64,000 bases of DNA, from contig JADJMO010000007.1 of the NCBI GenBank assembly GCA_016709545.1, forward strand, positions 186,001 through 250,000. The letters are read 5' to 3'. Both the position numbers and the translations under genes were made by a program. This DNA comes from Myxococcales bacterium (GTDB lineage: Bacteria; Myxococcota_A; Polyangia; Polyangiales; JADJMO01). This document shows positions 8,601 through 15,536 of the stretch, piece after piece. The notes beneath the pieces are model-generated. The model was not told where the DNA came from. It did not search any database and worked only from the letters and a program-made list of their open reading frames with translations. Each line of letters begins with the position of its first letter. Within the stretch, counting starts at the first letter, position 1.

Positions 8601-9896
8601 CTACAGGAAGGCCTTCTTCACCGCCGTGAGCAGCGGGTCCTTGCTGCCGGCGGGGGCGGTCGAGACGTGGCCCTGGCCGATGGTCCAGATGATGGTGCCG
8701 CCGAGGGCGTTGTCCTTCACGTACTTGCCCTTGTCGGCGACCGACGTCTCGTCCTCGTAGGTGACGAGCGTGCAGGCGCTCGGCCCCTTGCCGGTCGCGA
8801 ACCCGAGCCATGGCGCCTTGGCGGCGGCGTCGTAGTGGTAGGCGGCCGCGTCGTAGTAGCTCGCCATGATGCGCGAGAAGCTCATGGTGCCGTCGTCGGC
8901 GACGATGCTCGCGCCGCCGATCGGCAGGCGCACCGCGCTCACGCCGCGCCAGCACGAGCCGTAGAAGCCGATGCCCACGCCGAGCTTGGCGGCGGGCACG
9001 CCGGCCTTGACGTAGTTCTTCACGCTCACGTCGACCGAGCTCGGCATCGAAGAGCTCTCGCCGAGCAGCGCCGACGAGTGCCACGACTGCCAGCCGCCCC
9101 ACGCGCCGGCCATCCCGTAGGTCATGAGGTTGACCTGGTCGACGGTCTTCGCGAGCTCGACCCACGTGGGGTCGACGGTCGGCGCGTTCATCGTGACCCA
9201 GCCCGCGGGCACCGTGAGGATCGCGGCGGGCCAAGCGGCGCGGATGGCCTTCGCGAGCGCGACGAAGTTCGCCTGGTCGCCGGCCTCGATGGGCTCCCAG
9301 TCGAGGTCGAAGCCGTCGGCCTTGTAGGCGTCGCGCGCGGCGAGCAGCCTGGTGACGAAGCCCGCGCGGTTGGCGGCCGAGGCGGCGCCGACCCAGCCCG
9401 CGTGCTCGCCCGCGCCGCCGATCATCAGGATGGCCTTGCGACCCGCGGTGTGCGCGCGCGTGACGAGGTCCTTGGCCATCGCGGGGCCGCTGGTCGGGTC
9501 GATGTCGAAGTTCTCGTTCAGCGTGCCGTCGGCCTTGGGGACGATGCGGCCGATCGCGAGGTGGGTGAGCGCGGTGAAGTCGATCTCGGCCGCGGGGTAG
9601 AGCGCGCGCTCGTAGCCGACGTAGTAGCCCATCACCCACTTGGTCGAGGCGGGGGGAGCGTCGACGCCCGTGTCGGTCGGCGTGCCCGTGTCGGTCGGCG
9701 TGCCCGTGTCGGTCGGCGTGCCCGTGTCGGTCGCGCCATCGGTCGGCGTGCCCGTGTCGGTCGTGCCGTCGGTCGTGGTGCCGGTGTCGACCGCGCCGTC
9801 GTCGCCCCCACCCGTGTCGTCGGTGGTGGTGGCGGGGTCGTCGCCCGAGCAACCGAAGAGCGTGAGCGAGAGCAAGAGGCCGAGCGATCGACGCAT
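8601..9896 (-). CDS. GH18 chitinase-like lipoprotein
   Basis: 431 residues. A lipoprotein signal (lipobox LFGC) is followed by about 65 residues of Asp/Thr/Gly/Pro repeats and a GH18 TIM barrel from about residue 85. The catalytic motif DGFDLDWE is intact with Glu201 as proton donor; YYVGYER (strand 1) and VNLMTYGMAG (strand 6 Met-Thr-Tyr) also fit. The substrate is chitin or another GlcNAc-containing glycan, for example in fungal or bacterial prey or in biomass. The linker is encoded by 18-base tandem repeats and is likely variable in length. Confidence 0.9.
   Translation of the reverse strand: MRRSLGLLLSLTLFGCSGDDPATTTDDTGGGDDGAVDTGTTTDGTTDTGTPTDGATDTGTPTDTGTPTDTGTPTDTGVDAPPASTKWVMGYYVGYERALYPAAEIDFTALTHLAIGRIVPKADGTLNENFDIDPTSGPAMAKDLVTRAHTAGRKAILMIGGAGEHAGWVGAASAANRAGFVTRLLAARDAYKADGFDLDWEPIEAGDQANFVALAKAIRAAWPAAILTVPAGWVTMNAPTVDPTWVELAKTVDQVNLMTYGMAGAWGGWQSWHSSALLGESSSMPSSVDVSVKNYVKAGVPAAKLGVGIGFYGSCWRGVSAVRLPIGGASIVADDGTMSFSRIMASYYDAAAYHYDAAAKAPWLGFATGKGPSACTLVTYEDETSVADKGKYVKDNALGGTIIWTIGQGHVSTAPAGSKDPLLTAVKKAFL
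9667..9720 (-). repeat. Three perfect 18-base tandem repeats in the chitinase linker
   Basis: Three identical 18-mers starting CCCGTGTCGG at 9667, 9685 and 9703, with a partial fourth from 9721. On the coding strand they encode TDTGTP units. Because 18 is a multiple of three, copy-number change keeps the reading frame. Confidence 0.85.
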
Positions 9897-9991
9897 GGAG
9901 CAAGAGGAGCAGACGGAGCGAGGTGGCGCCAGATCACTCGACGGACGATCAGGCCCCTGCGCCGGAAACTGGAGCGAGATCCGCTGGCTGC

Positions 9992-9999
9992 GCTACGGT
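9992..9999 (+). promoter_or_regulatory. Putative -10 (GCTACGGT) for a leaderless transcript
   Basis: TACGGT matches TAnnnT and ends six bases before the ATG at 10006. This supports that codon as the start rather than any of the in-frame codons further upstream. Confidence 0.45.
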
Positions 10000-10005
10000 C
10001 TCTGG

Positions 10006-10911
10006 ATGGTCCGGGTCCGCGCGTCGCTCGCCTTCGGGGTCTTGCTCCCCGCGGTGCTCGCGGGTTGCTTCCTCGGGCCGCGCTCGCGCGTGCACGCGAC
10101 GGGCAAGACCGAGCACGGTTTCGCCAAGCCGGAGAGCAGCGCCGAGGCGTGCAACACGGTGGGTGCGCCCATCCTGTTGCCGGTGGAGCCCGTGGGCACG
10201 GACACGACGACACTCGAGCCTGCGCCGACCGCTTCCGCTTCGCCGAGCGCCTCCTCGCTGCCTTCGCTGCCCGATCCCACGCCCACGCCGATGCTCGCCG
10301 GGTTCGAGCCGGCGATGCGCTACGCCGCGCTCGATCACGCGACCTGCGGCGCGGAGCTCAAGAAGCGCGGCATCAGCTACACCCCGGCGGATCCGGCCAA
10401 CGGCGTCGACTTCCCGCTGCGCCTCACGAGCAAGCTGCACGGCGTCGACTTCCACGGCCAAGAGCCGCCGATCAAGCGCGCCACCTCGGTGTGGGAGATC
10501 CTCGACTGTCGCCTCGTGCTCGCGCTCGACGACTTCTCGGTGCAGCTCGCCAAGCACGACGTCGTCGACGCGGTGCACCTCTCGATGTACCGGCCGCCGC
10601 CCAAGGGCACGACCAAGTTCCAGCGCCACGACGCAGCGCTCGCGATCGACCTCGCCTACTTCGTGAAGAAGGACGGCAGCACGCTGCGGGTGCTCCAGGA
10701 CTGGCACGGCGGCATCGGCCAGAAGACGTGCGTCGCGGGCACTGGGCCTTCGCCGGCCACCAAGGAGGCCGTCGAGCTGCGCAAGATCCTGTGCGACGCG
10801 CACGAGGCCAAGCTGTTCCACGTGATGCTGACGCCGAACTACAACGCGCCCCACGCGAACCACTTCCACCTCGAGGTCACCCGCGGCGTGAAGTGGTTCA
10901 TCGTGCACTGA
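10006..10911 (+). CDS. Extensin-like C-terminal domain lipoprotein
   Basis: 301 residues. Signal peptide MVRVRASLAFGVLLPAVLAGC with lipobox, then a Pro/Ser/Thr-rich spacer to about residue 95, then an extensin-like C-terminal domain: C-x8-GISYTP, WEILDCRLVLAL, RHDAALAIDL and NAPHANHFHLEV. The His/Asp pattern (RH...AIDL, HxNHFH) resembles zinc peptidases of the M15 group, to which these domains appear related, so a peptidoglycan-linked role is possible. It is divergent from the chitinase gene and converges on the Rpn tail gene. Confidence 0.75.
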   Translation: MVRVRASLAFGVLLPAVLAGCFLGPRSRVHATGKTEHGFAKPESSAEACNTVGAPILLPVEPVGTDTTTLEPAPTASASPSASSLPSLPDPTPTPMLAGFEPAMRYAALDHATCGAELKKRGISYTPADPANGVDFPLRLTSKLHGVDFHGQEPPIKRATSVWEILDCRLVLALDDFSVQLAKHDVVDAVHLSMYRPPPKGTTKFQRHDAALAIDLAYFVKKDGSTLRVLQDWHGGIGQKTCVAGTGPSPATKEAVELRKILCDAHEAKLFHVMLTPNYNAPHANHFHLEVTRGVKWFIVH

Positions 10912-10966
10912 GGCACCGTGCACTGGGGGCGCCTCGAAAAGCGCTGTCCTTTCGGGTACATGAGGG

Positions 10967-10988
10967 GTCGTTCGGTTAACCGAACGAC
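10967..10988. terminator. 22-base perfect palindrome between convergent genes
   Basis: The half-site GTCGTTCGGTT is followed directly by its reverse complement. It abuts the stop codon of the Rpn tail gene (10989-10991) and lies 55 bases after the extensin-like gene. It can form the same hairpin in both transcripts, so a bidirectional terminator is likely; a protein-binding palindrome is the alternative. Confidence 0.55.
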
Positions 10989-11345
10989 TCAAGTCGGAGG
11001 GAGAGCTCTGGTCCTTCGCAAGGTCTCGGCGAGCGCCTCGAGCTCGGGCACGGTCGCCGAGGTCAGGCGAGCGCGGAGGGCATCGTCGATCGGAACCTCC
11101 AGGGCTTCGCAGATCCAGCCGATGATTTCGCGGAGCGTCTCTGCTCGTGCGAGTGCCCGTCCCTCTGCCCGTCCCTCTGCCCGTCCCTCTGCCCGTCCCT
11201 CTGCCCGTCCCTCTGCCCGTCCTTCTGCTCGTCCCTCTTCGCGGACGACCTGGAGGAACATGCGGCCCTTGAGGCGCGCCTCGTAGAGGGCCTGCGCCGC
11301 AGGGTCGGCGGGTCCTGGTTCGAGGGCTTCGTTTGCTCGAGTCAT
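10989..11345 (-). CDS. Stand-alone copy of the Rpn C-terminal domain (RpnS-like)
   Basis: 118 residues that are a close duplicate of the last 122 residues of the Rpn protein encoded directly upstream. Both share ADPAAQALYEARLKGRMFL, a tetrapeptide repeat tract and TVPELEALAETLRRT. The nuclease domain is absent. The ATG aligns exactly with internal Met194 of the long protein. The repeat here is seven EGRA units instead of EGRQ. The start is only nine bases after the upstream TGA, so translation is probably coupled. In E. coli, C-terminal Rpn fragments act as antitoxins of the full-length protein; by homology this could be a second, diverged antitoxin. Confidence 0.7.
   Translation of the reverse strand: MTRANEALEPGPADPAAQALYEARLKGRMFLQVVREEGRAEGRAEGRAEGRAEGRAEGRAEGRALARAETLREIIGWICEALEVPIDDALRARLTSATVPELEALAETLRRTRALPPT
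11154..11237 (-). repeat. Seven 12-base tandem repeats (EGRA units)
   Basis: Five identical 12-mers TGCCCGTCCCTC plus two variants at the right end, encoding seven Glu-Gly-Arg-Ala units. The period keeps the reading frame, so unit number can vary without inactivating the gene. Confidence 0.9.
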
Positions 11346-11354
11346 GATGGTGGC

Positions 11355-11723
11355 TCACTGCGGAGGGAGAGCCTTGGTCCTTCGCAGGGTCTCGGCAAGC
11401 GCCTCGAGTTCGGGCACGGTCGCCGCCATGAGGCGAGCGTTCAGGGCATCGTCGACGGGAATCGCCAAGGAATCGCAGAACCAACCGATGGCTTCACGCA
11501 GCATCTCCGCTCGTGCCAACTGGCGCCCTTCCTGGCGCCCTTCCTGGCGCCCTTCCTGGCGCCCTTCCTGGCGCCCTTCCTGGCGCCCTTCCGCCCGTCC
11601 CTCTTCGCGTCCTTCTTCGCGGACGACCTGGAGGAACATGCGGCCCTTGAGGCGCGCCTCGTAGAGGGCCTGCGCCGCCGGGTCGGCGGAGAGTCGTTCG
11701 AGGGCTTCCTTTGCTTGGGCCAT
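11355..11723 (-). CDS. Nested reading start inside rpn: predicted short antitoxin form
   Basis: An in-frame ATG at 11723 (Met194 of the long protein) has a well-spaced ribosome-binding site and would yield a 122-residue C-terminal product containing the tetrapeptide repeats. The same Met is the first codon of the downstream stand-alone copy. This matches the gene-within-gene arrangement known for E. coli Rpn, where the short product blocks the long one. Expression of the nested form is inferred. Confidence 0.5.
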   Translation of the reverse strand: MAQAKEALERLSADPAAQALYEARLKGRMFLQVVREEGREEGRAEGRQEGRQEGRQEGRQEGRQEGRQLARAEMLREAIGWFCDSLAIPVDDALNARLMAATVPELEALAETLRRTKALPPQ

Positions 11724-12302
11724 GATCGGGTGTTCCTCGGCCAATGAGTCTAGCTCCGCCCAGGAGGTCACGCGAAGGAAGCGCCGCCAGAGCCGCAACA
11801 TGGGCGGGGCGCCTGCGTCGTCCGGACGCGGGAGCTCGACCACGTGGAGCTCCAGCAGGTCCTCGCTGCCGAACGGGGAGTGGTCGGTGGTCTCGCGGAT
11901 CGCGTAGCGCGCGTGGAAGCGATCGCCGACGACAGCATCGAGGAACACGATGCAGACGACGCGCTCGAGGGCGGTGTAGTCATCGCCGCGCTCGAGCATG
12001 CTGCCGAACAAGCGCGACCAGTTGAACAGCCAGCGCTTCTCGGAGTGGCCGCGGCGATCGCACTGGATCTCGACGTTGACCTGACCGCGGCCTCGTAGCC
12101 GGATGCGGAGGTCGAGGAAGAGGGCGCGCTCGCCGACCTGTTCGGGGAGAACCCCGCGATCGAGAACGGTGACGTCGACGATGGGGAGCTCGGGTTGGAG
12201 GACCGCCGTGAGCAGGGAGAGGAGCAAGGGCTCGTTCTCCTGGGCGCCGAAGAGGAGCTTGAAGACGAGATCGAGGGTCGGTGGGAGGAGCCGCGGGGCC
12301 AT
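11355..12302 (-). CDS. Rpn family PD-(D/E)xK nuclease (RpnL-like)
   Basis: 315 residues. The N-terminal domain (LDLVFKLLFG...) is the Rpn/PDDEXK_2 nuclease. Candidate catalytic residues are Asp64 in FLDLRI and the E-x-Q pair Glu78/Gln80 in VNVEIQ. It is followed by a helical middle region, a tract of eight tetrapeptides (EGRE, EGRA, six EGRQ) at about residues 230-261, and a conserved C-terminal tail. Databases often call this family transposase, but E. coli Rpn proteins are DNA nucleases that work as toxin and antiphage proteins. No insertion-sequence ends flank it. ATG start at 12302. Confidence 0.85.
   Translation of the reverse strand: MAPRLLPPTLDLVFKLLFGAQENEPLLLSLLTAVLQPELPIVDVTVLDRGVLPEQVGERALFLDLRIRLRGRGQVNVEIQCDRRGHSEKRWLFNWSRLFGSMLERGDDYTALERVVCIVFLDAVVGDRFHARYAIRETTDHSPFGSEDLLELHVVELPRPDDAGAPPMLRLWRRFLRVTSWAELDSLAEEHPIMAQAKEALERLSADPAAQALYEARLKGRMFLQVVREEGREEGRAEGRQEGRQEGRQEGRQEGRQEGRQLARAEMLREAIGWFCDSLAIPVDDALNARLMAATVPELEALAETLRRTKALPPQ
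11520..11615 (-). repeat. Eight 12-base tandem repeats (six identical EGRQ units)
   Basis: Six identical 12-mers CTGGCGCCCTTC (11520-11591), then an EGRA and an EGRE unit. They occupy the same place in the protein as the EGRA tract of the downstream copy but have a different sequence, so the two arrays expanded independently. Confidence 0.9.
11733..11738 (-). promoter_or_regulatory. Internal ribosome-binding site GAGGAA in rpn
   Basis: On the minus strand GAGGAA lies nine bases before the internal ATG at 11723. Strong Shine-Dalgarno sequences are uncommon at gene starts in this window, so its presence inside a gene is notable. Confidence 0.5.
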
Positions 12303-12363
12303 GTCCTGTGCGTACGCACGGGTGCGAGGACGTGCACGCCGCCGGCGGACAGGGAACGTCCGG

Positions 12364-13452
12364 TCAGAGCGACTGCAGGAACGCGAGCAGCGCCGCGCGA
12401 GCGGTCGGGGTGAGCCGCTTGCCGAACGTGTGCCCGCCGACGCGCTCGGGATCGAGGAGCCCGGCGAGCGTGACCGACCCGTCGTGCAGCAACATCCCGC
12501 GCGTGCTCACGCCGCGCAGCGACGGGATCCGGTAGTGGCCGGTGCCGCGATCCAGCGAGCGCGCCAGCACCGGGTCGGTGCCCACCTCGTCGACCTTCAC
12601 CCAGTCGCCCACGAGCCCCTCGCCCTCGTGGCACTTGCCGCAGGTGTCGGCGAAGACGCGCGCGCCCTCGGTGCCGGTCGGTACGGGCGGCAGGTTCTCG
12701 CCGAGGCTCTCGAGGTAGACGGCGAGCCCGAGCGCGATCTCGCGCGGCGGCCGCAGCGCGTGCCCGTGGCTCCCTATCAACAGGGTCTCGACGCGCAGCG
12801 CGAGGCTCGCCACGCCCTCGTGCTTCACCGCCCCCGAGTGCTGGAGCCGCTTCTGGAAGCGCACCGCGCGCAGGTCGGCGATGCGCGCGACCTCGGTGGC
12901 CTGATCGGTCGTGACGTCGAGCCGTCCCTTGCCCCAAGCGACGAACGCTTCTCTGCGCGCGGGGTCCATGTCGGGCGCGTTCGCCGTGATGAGGGCGCCG
13001 AGGTCGATCTCCTGGCTCGGCGCGCCCATCGTCGTGCCGTCGGAGTGACAGGTGGCGCAGCTGAAGGCGAGCTTGCTCGTGCCGTCGGCGAGGCGCGCCG
13101 GCACGAGGTGACGCATCCCGTGCTCGCCCTCCACGGCGCCGCGCGGCGCGAGCTGGTTCGGGTAGCGCACGAAGGCCTGCGCCCCGAGCTCTCTCAGGGC
13201 CGCGCGGTCCCCCCGGCGTGCAGCTTGCGAGATCGGGATGGGCTCGGGGTTGTACTCGGGGAGCTTCTCCCAGGTGGCGAGGTTCTGACGGCGGAGCCGC
13301 GCGTAGGCGTTGTCCTGATCGCCGACCGAGGCCTCGAGCGTGGCGCGGCGGAACGCCGGGTCGCGCAGGTACTTCTGCTCGATCGTGGAGGGGCCGACCG
13401 CGTGACGGCGCGCGCAGGAGAGGAGCAGTGCCGCCGCGATCAGCCGTCGCAT
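12364..13452 (-). CDS. Di-haem c-type cytochrome lipoprotein
   Basis: 362 residues with lipobox LLLSC, two haem-attachment motifs (CATCH and CGKCH), and a C-terminal YRIPSLRGVSTRGMLLHDGS. The last block is like the end of the CcpA/MauG proteins and the 7003 product, though overall this is a divergent relative. It probably carries out periplasmic electron transfer or peroxidase chemistry; the partner is unknown. Its start overlaps the end of the Cys-rich gene upstream by 13 bases, so the two are co-translated. Confidence 0.8.
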   Translation of the reverse strand: MRRLIAAALLLSCARRHAVGPSTIEQKYLRDPAFRRATLEASVGDQDNAYARLRRQNLATWEKLPEYNPEPIPISQAARRGDRAALRELGAQAFVRYPNQLAPRGAVEGEHGMRHLVPARLADGTSKLAFSCATCHSDGTTMGAPSQEIDLGALITANAPDMDPARREAFVAWGKGRLDVTTDQATEVARIADLRAVRFQKRLQHSGAVKHEGVASLALRVETLLIGSHGHALRPPREIALGLAVYLESLGENLPPVPTGTEGARVFADTCGKCHEGEGLVGDWVKVDEVGTDPVLARSLDRGTGHYRIPSLRGVSTRGMLLHDGSVTLAGLLDPERVGGHTFGKRLTPTARAALLAFLQSL

Positions 13453-14039
13453 TCCGCGGTCCCGCAGATCCAGTGGCCGCTCTTGGGCTCGAACGCGCAG
13501 TAGCCATACGACGAGCTCTCCTTGCGACAGTCGCTGTCGTTCAGGCAGTCGTCCTTGGGCGTGTGGCAGTGGTAGCTCAGCACGCCGTGGTAGCTGCCGC
13601 ATTGGAGGCCGAACGACGGTGAGCAGAAGCCACCGGGCCCGCAGTCCGCGTCGACCTGGCAGTCGCTCGGGAGGCAGCGGTGGCCGTGGTTCATCGGGTC
13701 GCAGGCGCAGACCGACTTCTCGCTCTTGCAGTCGCTGTCGGCGTAGCACTGGTCGGTGCGGCAGTGCCCGCCGACGCAGCGGGAGAGGAACCCGCAGTCG
13801 GTGGCGGTGAGGCACGGGGTGCCGGGTGCATGTTTGGCGTGGGTGGCGGTCGCGGGACCGTCGACCCGTGAGCAGGCCTCGGCGGTCGCGCGGTGCTTGC
13901 GCGGCTCGAGGAGCTTCTCGGGGGCCTTCTTGGGGGCCTTCTTCGGCTTCGCCTCGGCCTTGTCCGGCACCGCGGTCACGGACTCCTCGCCGCGGCACCC
14001 GGAGGCGAGCAAGACCACGGCGAGGAACAGCGCGCGCAT
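13440..14039 (-). CDS. Cys-rich lipoprotein, copy B of a tandem pair
   Basis: 199 residues: lipobox LLASGC, a Lys/Pro-rich stretch (KPKKAPKKAPEK), then a domain with more than 20 cysteines in repeated C.xDxDC blocks (CYADSDCKSEKSVCACD, CQVDADCGPGGFCSPSF, CLNDSDCRK). It ends KSGHWICGTAECDG. The pattern resembles small disulfide-rich modules of the Dickkopf-N/EGF kind, often found in myxobacterial surface proteins. The closest relative is the neighbour at 14042, two bases upstream. Function unknown; it probably has a stable extracellular fold. Confidence 0.75.
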   Translation of the reverse strand: MRALFLAVVLLASGCRGEESVTAVPDKAEAKPKKAPKKAPEKLLEPRKHRATAEACSRVDGPATATHAKHAPGTPCLTATDCGFLSRCVGGHCRTDQCYADSDCKSEKSVCACDPMNHGHRCLPSDCQVDADCGPGGFCSPSFGLQCGSYHGVLSYHCHTPKDDCLNDSDCRKESSSYGYCAFEPKSGHWICGTAECDG

Positions 14040-14041
14040 GG

Positions 14042-14683
14042 TCAGCCGACGCAGTGCCCGTAGCCGCACCGCCAGTGCCCGCTCTTCTGGTTCCACGCGC
14101 AGTAGCCGCCCGGCTGCTTCGCGCAGTCGTCGTCGTCGACGCAGTCGTCGTCCGCCCGGTCCTCGGCCTTGTGGCAGTACCAGCCGACGACGCCGCCGAA
14201 GCTGCCGCAGGTCTCGCCGTAGCTCGGGGAGCAGTAGTTGCCAGGGCCGCAGTCGCTGTCGATCGAGCAGCCGCCCATGCGGCACGACCAGCCGAACTTG
14301 CCCCTCTGGTTGCACACGCAGACGCCGGCCTTGCCGCAGTCTTCGTCGGCGTAGCAGCTGTCGTACGAGCAGTGCAGGTCGGCGGCGCAGCGCCCGTTCT
14401 TGCCGTCCTTGCAGTCGGCGTTGGTGGTGCACGGCGCGCCGAGCTGGATCATGACCGGGCCGTAGGTGCCGATCGGCTTGCTCGGCGTCGTGCGCGGGCA
14501 CTCGGCGTGGGCCGCGCGGTGGTTCGCGGGCTCGCGGGTCTTGGGGGTCTTCTTCGGGGGCTTCGGCTTCTTGCCCTTGCCCTCGTCGGTCTCCTCGATC
14601 GCCTCGTCCTTCTTGCTGCACGCGCCGGCGAGCGCGCCGAGGGCGAGCAGGAGGGCGAGGGCGGAGGGGACGCGCGCGGTCAC
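14042..14683 (-). CDS. Cys-rich lipoprotein, copy A of a tandem pair
   Basis: 213 residues, with GTG start and lipobox LAGACS followed by an acidic then Lys/Pro-rich linker. The Cys-rich domain is colinear with copy B: CTTNADCKDG, CYADEDCGKAGVCVCN, CSIDSDCGPGNYCSPSYGE, CVDDDDC, KSGHWRCGYGHC. It therefore arose by tandem duplication, with the linker diverging faster than the disulfide core. A TAAGCT hexamer seven bases before the GTG suggests a promoter of its own inside the end of the kinase gene. Confidence 0.75.
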   Translation of the reverse strand: MTARVPSALALLLALGALAGACSKKDEAIEETDEGKGKKPKPPKKTPKTREPANHRAAHAECPRTTPSKPIGTYGPVMIQLGAPCTTNADCKDGKNGRCAADLHCSYDSCYADEDCGKAGVCVCNQRGKFGWSCRMGGCSIDSDCGPGNYCSPSYGETCGSFGGVVGWYCHKAEDRADDDCVDDDDCAKQPGGYCAWNQKSGHWRCGYGHCVG

Positions 14684-14690
14684 GGCCCGG

Positions 14691-14696
14691 AGCTTA
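14691..14696 (-). promoter_or_regulatory. Putative -10 (TAAGCT) overlapping the kinase stop codon
   Basis: On the minus strand TAAGCT starts with the TAA stop of the kinase gene and ends seven bases before the GTG of Cys-rich copy A. It could allow the lipoprotein genes to be expressed apart from the kinases. Confidence 0.35.
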
Positions 14697-15536
14697 TCCC
14701 GAAAGCAGCGCCACCACCTCGGCGGCGGTGGGCCGCTGCGCGGCGACCCGGCGGAGCAAGCGGATCGTGAGCGCGTCGAGGCGCGCCGCGGTGGGCCGCA
14801 GCTTCACGACGAAGCTCGGGGCCGGCGCGCTCACCGTGCCCTTGAGCACGACGACCTCCTGCGCGCTCCCGAGGAACGGCAGCGCGCCCGTGAGCGCCTC
14901 GAAGAGGACGACCCCGAGGGCGTAGAGGTCGGCCGCGGGCCCCGTGAGGTCGTCGGGCGCGAGGTACGCAGCGGTGCCCGCCTGGTCGTCGCCCTCGGCG
15001 TCGTCGGTGACGAGGCCCACGTCGAGGAGCACCGCGCGGTCGCCCGCGACGAGGATGTTCTCGGGGCGCACGTCGCGGTGGACGAGGCCGTTCTCGTGGA
15101 GCTTCGCCAGCGCCGAGGCGATCTGCGCGACGTAGCGCTCGAGGCGCCGGGTGGCCGCGTCGTCGAGCGCGGTGAACGCCGAGAGGTTGCCCTCCTGCAG
15201 CGGCTGCCCGAACGCGACGGGCAGGGTGGGGCGCACGGTGAGCGGGATGACCCGCGGCGCGCGCAGGGTGCCGATGAGCGGCGCGCCGTCCACGTGGTCC
15301 ATCTCGAGGACGACGCGGCCCTCGTGGTCGTGCACGGCGACGACGCGGACGAGCGAGGGGTGGGCGAGGGTGGCGAGCCGCGCCACGAGAGCGACGGCGC
15401 GCGCGCGATCGGCGCCTTCGGCCAGGACCTTGAGCGCGGCCAGGGTGCCGTCGGGGCGCTCGGCCAGAAACACCTCGCCCTGGGCGCCGGCCCCGAGGAG
15501 GGCGCGGATGGGGAAGCCAGCGATGGAAACCATCAC
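14694..15536 (-). CDS. Small Ser/Thr protein kinase with DVG in place of DFG
   Basis: 280 residues, essentially a bare kinase domain without a membrane segment. It has a Gly-rich loop GAGAQGEV, the VAIK-type Lys in AALKVL, catalytic HRDVRPEN and metal-binding DVG (usually DFG). The activation segment has AYLAPDD instead of the usual APE. Key Lys, Asp and Asn are present, so activity is possible, but the altered DFG and APE regions suggest a divergent or regulatory kinase. Its ATG overlaps the stop of the upstream kinase (ATGA), so the two are co-translated. Confidence 0.85.
   Translation of the reverse strand: MMVSIAGFPIRALLGAGAQGEVFLAERPDGTLAALKVLAEGADRARAVALVARLATLAHPSLVRVVAVHDHEGRVVLEMDHVDGAPLIGTLRAPRVIPLTVRPTLPVAFGQPLQEGNLSAFTALDDAATRRLERYVAQIASALAKLHENGLVHRDVRPENILVAGDRAVLLDVGLVTDDAEGDDQAGTAAYLAPDDLTGPAADLYALGVVLFEALTGALPFLGSAQEVVVLKGTVSAPAPSFVVKLRPTAARLDALTIRLLRRVAAQRPTAAEVVALLSG

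Noticed and set aside
11154..11615. Possible CRISPR-like tandem array
   Set aside because: The 12-base units are contiguous with no spacers and keep the reading frame of two genes, so they are coding microsatellites.
10989..12302. Insertion sequence, because the Rpn family is often labelled transposase
   Set aside because: No terminal inverted repeats or target duplication can be seen around it, and the protein has a PD-(D/E)xK nuclease core, not a DDE or Y1 transposase.
14694..15536. Pseudokinase call for the small kinase
   Set aside because: The invariant Lys, HRD Asp, following Asn and DxG Asp are all present; only the middle residue of DFG and the APE Glu differ, which is not enough to claim loss of activity.
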